From Scalesia atractyloides (Eukaryota > Streptophyta > Magnoliopsida > Asterales > Asteraceae), in the NCBI GenBank assembly GCA_947069175.1, contig CAMTDV010000022.1, positions 37,041,476-37,105,475 of the forward strand: a DNA stretch of 64,000 bases, read 5' to 3'. Both the position numbers and the translations under genes were made by a program. Positions 58,011 through 64,000 of this stretch are shown here, in pieces (the first letter of the stretch is position 1; each line of letters begins with the position of its first letter). The notes beneath the pieces were generated by a model, which saw nothing but the letters and a program-made list of their open reading frames with translations, was not told the origin of the DNA and did not search any database.

Positions 58011-60387
58011 CCTTTGGGGACATTAGATCATTAAGACTTGAATACATACAGAACGCCTAGGACTCGAAATTGGGTTCCAACCACGGCCGAAACAATGAGT
58101 CAACATTATGATTTTAATCATACACTAGTGTTGTGTTTTATACACGGTACACAAAACAGTTGCATACAATAAGAAAAACTTTGAGAGTTTTGGCGACATG
58201 CATTTAAGACCTTTGGAGAACTTATGTCAATATCCATTAAAGATCATTACGTAGGAACCACGATTATTAACTCGGGCAAACGCCATTATATATATTGTCG
58301 CTGTTATTTTATTTACTCGAGTAGGTAGCCTACGTAAAATGAAACACTAGTGCACAAATATACAAGAAACTTAACCGATACGGCAACAGATGTTGAAGTA
58401 CATCACATACGACTTTCAAGGCATGACCTTGAGAAAGCACAACATTACGACAATGGTGCTAATCCCGTCAGCGGGAGAACTACTGACCAGAATGCGGCAA
58501 TTTGTCACGTGTTCCTGTAAGCGACACGAAACACGCCGAGGTACGTCTAAACGAGAATTCTTAATAATCGGTACTTATTACAATGGTAATCACAATAATT
58601 GGAGCTGCAAAAGGAATCACATGTCCTCGTATTTCCCTTACTGCATAAATGGCAACTACGCCATGTTCGACATTCTGTGATAATGTCACGCAACAATAAG
58701 TCATCACAGGAAATACCAGGTAAAGTCCTCAAATTTCTTTTGTTGAAATTTTAACTTTGCATATAACGAGTAGATTGGCATACCTCTACTCCTCATAACG
58801 GTCCTTATATCGCGAGAATTTCTTTCTTGATTAGCGAATTGCAAAATTTCTTGACAAATTCATATGATACGCATGCCTTGTTTGCTACGCATGTGGTAAA
58901 CTTGATACGTGGAGACCATCAGGGTCTTCACCTCGAATTGTCATTTCATCAATAATTCCAGGTTGGTTCCCTATATTCAAATTTTTGCTTTGTGGTCTAG
59001 ATGACCTGCGTTATTGTGAGTATTCACTCCTTGATATCGAGTCAACGAATTACTTGAAATTTCTTTTCTTTCCAAGTTACATGCATGGGTTTTCGTAGTA
59101 ACCATATCGGAACTTCTTGGTCGAATCATGTATTATTGTTGGGTTACATCAAACCAAGTTCAATTGTTTGAACTTGCTCACTGTATACAAATTCAATTCA
59201 AGGATTTCATATGATGGATTGAGGTTGTCATAATTCAAAGTAATATCAACAAGCAATTCATGTATTACGAACCATAGTAGACTGGTTCAGTCTTCACCTT
59301 CATTAAATCATTTGTTAATTACGACACCTTGTGGTGGCGTTTCACCAGTTGAAGCTTGTGCTGACATCGCTTTCACAACTTATGTGCGGATTTAACTACT
59401 TACTTATTTGTTTATCATTAAATCCACTTTGTTGAAATCATTATCTTAAAACATTCTTAATACAATCGTGTATTAAGAAAATGGTACACAAATTTATGGT
59501 CTATTTCAGTGTACATCGTAACGGTTCTTTCATCATCAGTCGAAAATTTTGGGATAGTTATTGTTCGTCCACTACCGACCGATAATTTTAGATATTTGTT
59601 CTTTCATCTTCGGTTGAAAATCCTATGAGATTTATTTGGAACAAATATTCAAATTTACTTCGTCAAACCTTTCATCTGATTGCAAACACGGTGAATTTGT
59701 TCGGTCACCGCTATCGTTGAATTGTTTCGATCACTACGACACCTTGTGGTGTCGTTATAAACTTGTAGCTTAGGCTAATCATGACCAATCAGTTCATGCA
59801 CAACTTTGTCTGCCTTTCGTTTGACTCATCATTTGAATAGGTCTTAATGCAACTATGTTTAAGACAACGATACACTAAGTTCTATTGTATATCGGTGTAT
59901 CCTTGCAATTCAATAATGTCAACACACAAATTTTTCTTCCATGTTATTGTTGAAAGTCTACAAATCATTTCCATGTTTCTATTTCATTGAACTTGTTGAT
60001 TCTAAGTTTCATCCATCCAACAACCAACGCTAGTTCCATTGGTAGTAAATGCTACCATTTCTAAAATCTATTTGCAGTTTTTGAACATTCATTTGGACAC
60101 CTGTTGATTAAATTCCTATTTTGTTGAACCTCTATAAACTCAGTCACATTGGTGATTATATCATTACATTTCGTGAACTTGTCATTGATTCTGAAAACAG
60201 ATTCAGTTGCACCAGTGGGTTCGTATTGTTGTAGTAAGTCATTGTATTCATATAATTCAGACAAGTTTCAGCGCAATTACATGGTCATTTACCTTGGTAT
60301 TATTGATACCTACCTACGCATGACAAAACCCTAAAGAGATAACACAGTCTAGATTTCGAGAACGAAATTTCTGTAACAAGGGGAGAA
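58011..60387 (+). mobile_element. Element E internal region, copy 2, non-coding
   Basis: It is collinear with 53816-56164 from CCTTTGGGGACATTAGATC to the polypurine tract, differing by scattered substitutions and small indels. It has no gag-pol. It again carries two hairpin modules: 59321-59340 with 59454-59479, and 59736-59755 with 59841-59865. Confidence 0.85.
59321..59865 (+). repeat. Two hairpin modules in element E copy 2
   Basis: Module 1: ACGACACC-TTGT-GGTGGCGT, then TTCTTAATACA-ATCG-TGTATTAAGAA (perfect 11-bp stem). Module 2: ACGACACC-TTGT-GGTGTCGT (perfect 8-bp stem), then GTCTTAA - 11 nt - TTAAGAC (perfect 7-bp stem). Positions within the element match copy 1. Confidence 0.86.
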
Positions 60388-61691
60388 TGTGACAACCAAT
60401 ACATTTCGATCGTAATTACGCGCATAACAAATAGTAAGATAATAACACATAGCGTAATTTGACATAAATTAACTTAATTTGGCTTTTGGAAAGCCGAGGA
60501 GCGTCTACTTGATTCACATTACGCAGTTTGGCGATATTCGAGAACCTTAACATGCAATTGAAAAGCAAACTAATACGAACAAAATAGTGACAACGCTTAA
60601 AAATACAAATTTTATGCGTATATTATCATATACTTATAATTAAGTGAATTATTCGGATTGCTAAACATTTCGGAGCACAAACGCGGGAGTTACACATAAA
60701 ATCGGAACGCACCGGCAATTAACAGCGAAACGGAAGCACCGAACTAGAGTTACGTCTAATATTAATATATTATGATATATTTGGCTTCGGTAGAAACCAG
60801 ATCGAGAACGGATAATAATGACGACCGTAGCGATTTACGCGATTTTTAACGCAATGAACGATTTACGCATCAAAATCGACTCCCGACTTGAATTTACACC
60901 TAAAAACCCTATCTATAAAATCCTCTCAAACCTCATCTCTCCTTCAATTGAAAACCCTAGCCCCCATCAACACCCTGCCCTCTCTGTCTCTTGTCCGATC
61001 GCCGGACACCGGCGATGAATCCGGCCGGTGCCGGTCGTCTTTTCCGGCAGACCTCACACACGCCACACTACACACCTCCAACTTATACCTTTATACACAC
61101 ACTCGCATACATCGGTTAGAGAGAGAGAGAGATGACAGCGAAAAGAGAGAGAAACGGCAGCGAGAGAGAGGAAAGCGGCGGCAACAATGGTGGTGGTTAT
61201 ATGCGTTCAGGTCTGTTTGAGTTCGGTTCAGATTGTGTTGTTTTTTGACTTGGGTTGGTAACGACGGCGATGAAATGAGGCCAAAGCCATTTTTCCGGCG
61301 ATAGTGTAGTGCGACAGTGGTGAGTGGCGGCTGCGACTAACTGTGGCGGCAGGGTAAAACCCTAGGCGGCAGGTTGGGGTTCCGATGTTAAATGGACGCG
61401 GCGGCGGCACGGTGGCAGAGTGGTGCTCAGACATTCCCGTAGTGGCTCATCTTCGAAAGCCTCTGTGTTTGGTAGTAGTGACCACATCAGCAGATGTCGG
61501 AACAAGCCGCAGCTGACGGCGCAGCGGTTATTTGGTGCTCGGTTCAGGTTCCTTTCAACACGGGTCAACTTGATTCAGTTTCGGTTCAACATAGTCAACT
61601 CAATTTGGTTGGGTTTTGGGTTCGGGTCAACAACAGTCAACGGGTAGTTCGGTTCAGTTGTGGATGTCCCGGGTCAAGCCCGGTTCAGAAA
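60388..61691 (+). repeat. Third LTR of element E, 3'-truncated
   Basis: TGTGACAACCAATAC follows the polypurine tract at 60376-60387. The first about 500 bp follow the middle LTR. A TATAAAA box lies at 60914-60920. The GC-rich leader (61000-61500) is of the same style but diverged. It ends near 61691, where Gypsy-F pol sequence starts. No primer-binding site follows. Confidence 0.8.
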
Positions 61692-61870
61692 TGTCTAGCC
61701 GATGAATCGCTAGCATTGTCACATCAAGATGTGCAAATTGATAAAAACCTGAGGTTCACTGAGAAACCAATTTCGATCAAGGATCGACAGGTTAAAAAGC
61801 TCTAATGGAAGTTTATACCTATTGTAAAGGTTAAGTGAGATGCCCTTAGAGCCCAGAGTATACATGGGAG
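61692..61870 (+). pseudogene. Gypsy-F pol C-terminus (integrase chromo-like tail)
   Basis: The frame reads QKCLADESLALSHQDVQID and FTEKPISIKDRQVKKL to a stop at 61803. The downstream IPIVKVK-type strand is readable after it. This is the chromo-type end of a chromovirus integrase. Everything upstream (gag to integrase core) is missing, cut by the junction with element E. Confidence 0.82.
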
Positions 61871-61936
61871 GTTGAGTCCACTATGCGACAAAATACCCCC
61901 ATCTTTTTGAATAAAATCTCGAGGTCGAGATTTCTT

Positions 61937-61951
61937 TTAAGGGGGTGAGGA
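61937..61951 (+). other. Polypurine tract of Gypsy-F
   Basis: TTAAGGGGGTGAGGA directly before TGTAACACC. Confidence 0.87.
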
Positions 61952-63376
61952 TGTAACACCTCGTAAAATTCGTGTTCGGTAATAAACCGACACGTGTATA
62001 TGCCCTTAGAAAATACCTCAAATGAGTTAGCCACTCAACTCCTTAAACGAATCCAAAAATCTAAAAAAATAAAAAAAAATTAACCTGACAGTAGCTAACG
62101 GCCCGATCCGAAGCCTACGGTCCAGACTTTCTGGTTAGAGTTTATAACTAACCGTAAGCTACGGTCTGGCAACCGTAGCTTACGGCGAAGCCCTGAAACC
62201 TTAGTTTTTCACCATTTTAACTTTCAACTAATAACCCTAGACTTTATTGTTACATTTTCCTTGTATATCTAAGTCATTTTTCGACCCGAATGACTCCCGA
62301 TTAAGGTGATATCTTGTTATTCACCATTCTTGAGTATCTTACTTCTTCACTGAACCTTAAACCTTACTAGCTTGAGTGATTTAACCCATTAAACCATAAG
62401 TATTCGTATCTTTCACATTTAAGCTAATAAACAATTATAAGTCGTAAGAACACCTAGTGTGACACCCGTTAATGTTTGGTTACTCGACTCTTCTTCAATA
62501 CATCTTGTATTAAACGAAAAGACCAAGTTGTATCATTATGTCATTGGATATAAGTCAAGGGACAATTCATGACAATCCACAAAACTATTCTTGAGGGACT
62601 AAAAGTGTCAAAACCCCAAAATTCTGTCAAGATGCCACCTCTCCTGCAAAATGCCACACTCTTGCAGCTCTTGACACATTGCTAGACACTTGTGATGATC
62701 CTAGCACACCTCTAACACCTGGCTTCATCTTCACACACCTCCTTGCAATATAAATAGCCACTCAAACTCACTCTTTTCCTTGCTCATTCACTCTTCTCCT
62801 CTCTTATTACCCTCTTGGAAGTTCCTGACCATTTAGGAGCTTCCCTTTGAGTTCTAAGTTTCCGTTGGATCACTTGTAAGTGCTCCGTCTCTGAACTGGG
62901 CCCCATATGTATTCACAAACATGTAAAGCTGTTAACAAGGTTACAACGTTGACTTTCCCAAGTTATAAAAGATTTGTGCCCTGTGCACTTAAATCTAATT
63001 TTTAAAATGTTTTCAAAATGAGTCAATCGGGTGTATTTACCAAAGAAAGCTGACGTATTTTCAAAAGACTAAGATACAGGTACAATACGAAATAGGCTGG
63101 AAGCTGCTCGGTACTGATATAAGAGGATCTTGCAAATCCTTAGATCTGCCCAAAGTCTGTTATACATTTTTGTACATTTTACGATCTGCCTGTGGATCTT
63201 TCATTACAAGCGTCTGTATATTATTTTTCGTACTTTGAACATTTGGTTTGTAACAGTAATTTAAACTCCAAGACTTCCATTGTGTTGTGTTTAATTGACT
63301 ATGATGATATCAACTTACGTCACGATATTCCCCAATCGGGCCCACCGGTGTTTGGTTGAAAATACGGGGTGTGACA
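61952..63376 (+). repeat. LTR of Gypsy-F
   Basis: 1425 bp, TGTAACACCTCG to CGGGGTGTGACA. It is bounded by a polypurine tract on the left and a primer-binding site on the right. The TATAAATA box is at 62749-62756. The last about 480 bp (62890 onward) are clearly related to the end of the LTR-B family (51860-52382), while the middle is not. A perfect 14-bp inverted repeat lies at 62152-62185. Confidence 0.92.
62749..62756 (+). promoter_or_regulatory. TATA box in Gypsy-F LTR
   Basis: TATAAATA, followed by a CT-rich stretch about 25-70 bases on, typical of a plant LTR start site. Confidence 0.65.
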
Positions 63377-63378
63377 GG

Positions 63379-63391
63379 TTGGTATCAGAGC
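63379..63391 (+). other. Primer-binding site of Gypsy-F
   Basis: TTGGTATCAGAGC two bases after the LTR, an initiator-Met type site. Confidence 0.94.
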
Positions 63392-63546
63392 CAACGTTTG
63401 AGAGAATTAAACACTAGCCTTCTTGTGTTTAATCTCAAACTTGCACAAGCACATTCCTTAGACTTTCGAATCTAGGCTTGACCTAGGATTACTCATCTCA
63501 TTATTAACTTATTAGTATTGTTTTAAATTTGATTTTTAACAGGAAA

Positions 63547-64000
63547 ATGCCGCCAAGAGTAAGAGGAAGTGGTAAAGGACCAATGAGTGGAGGACCCTCA
63601 GGACATATCCCTTCTCATCCCCATCACCCGAACCCCTATGAGGATTCGAGGGATTCATGCCCATTTTCCCAACATCGCCTACCCACACTCAAAGTTCTTA
63701 CCACTCGTACCATTCGCACCACTCTCACCACTCCTATCACTCTCATCATTCTTACCATGATGAGTTTAATAGAAACCAATATTTAAATACATCTCCGCCG
63801 ATCAAAATTAGTTGGACCAACCAAACCCCATGGACGAGGACTCCGACCCGGAGATGCCGCCGTCAGGATTGCATACGCATCCCATAGAAATCTCAAGCGA
63901 TTCGAACTCTTATGCCGGATCACCATATCAAGGTCCTAATGAATGGGACCAATATTGGAACCAATTTACGTTCGCCAACACTCCTTCCCATCACTCTCAA
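63547..64000 (+). pseudogene. Gypsy-F gag, N-terminal part, frameshifted, runs off the window
   Basis: The start is chosen at the ATG at 63547 (MPPRVRGSGKGPMSGG), 155 bp after the primer-binding site, because the MPPR-G-GKG opening is usual for this type of Gag. An in-frame ATG at 63529 is less likely. A shift near 63650 moves the frame to a His/Ser/Tyr-rich stretch (HSYHSHHSHHSYHSHHSYHD), and another near 63800 to DPEMPPSG with PIEISSDS and YQGPNEWDQYW. The capsid core would lie beyond the right edge. Confidence 0.82.

Noticed and set aside
58390..58680. Possible gag remnant in element E
   Set aside because: No zinc knuckle or capsid motif, and the matching frame in copy 1 (54195-54485) has stops at other places.

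Overview
The window is plant nuclear DNA, almost entirely transposable elements, and I see no intact host gene. The element types are Ty3/Gypsy elements with TGTAACACC...GGGTGTGACA termini and a TGGTATCAGAGC primer-binding site, Sirevirus-type Ty1/Copia elements with an extra ORF after pol, and a plant L1-type LINE with a DUF4283-like ORF1. These fit a dicot and are compatible with Asteraceae, which is inference only.

Positions 1-40814 form one nest whose edges can be read from rejoined coding frames and target-site duplications (TSDs). The oldest layer is a Copia element, Copia-2, visible only from mid-RT onward (34430-40814). Copia-1 (5284-34429, its 5' end off the left edge) sits in the Copia-2 RT. 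Three elements sit inside Copia-1: Gypsy-A, minus strand, in gag (1-5283); solo LTR-B in RT (9526-18828, TSD CATAT), which carries a full-length LINE (10242-16169, 18-bp TSD); and Gypsy-C in the env-like ORF (23519-33376, TSD TCATG). Gypsy-C has an odd 5' LTR, in which about 1.1 kb including the promoter is replaced by a 954-bp piece of its own pol.

Positions 40815-47262 are AT-rich, with decayed tandem repeats, a microsatellite and a hAT-like MITE (44286-44879). Positions 47263-61691 hold a tandem array of a non-coding LTR element, element E: truncated LTR, internal, deleted LTR, internal, LTR. Another solo LTR (49143-52382) of the LTR-B family interrupts the first LTR. The two internal regions carry no recognisable gag-pol but keep four hairpin-like inverted repeats each at matching places. 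Positions 61692-64000 hold the pol tail of Gypsy-F, then an LTR, a primer-binding site and the start of gag, so this LTR lies between two copies in tandem.

None of the coding regions is intact; all show stops, frameshifts or deletions. Their interest lies in nesting order, rearrangement scars and repeated inverted-repeat motifs in non-coding parts.
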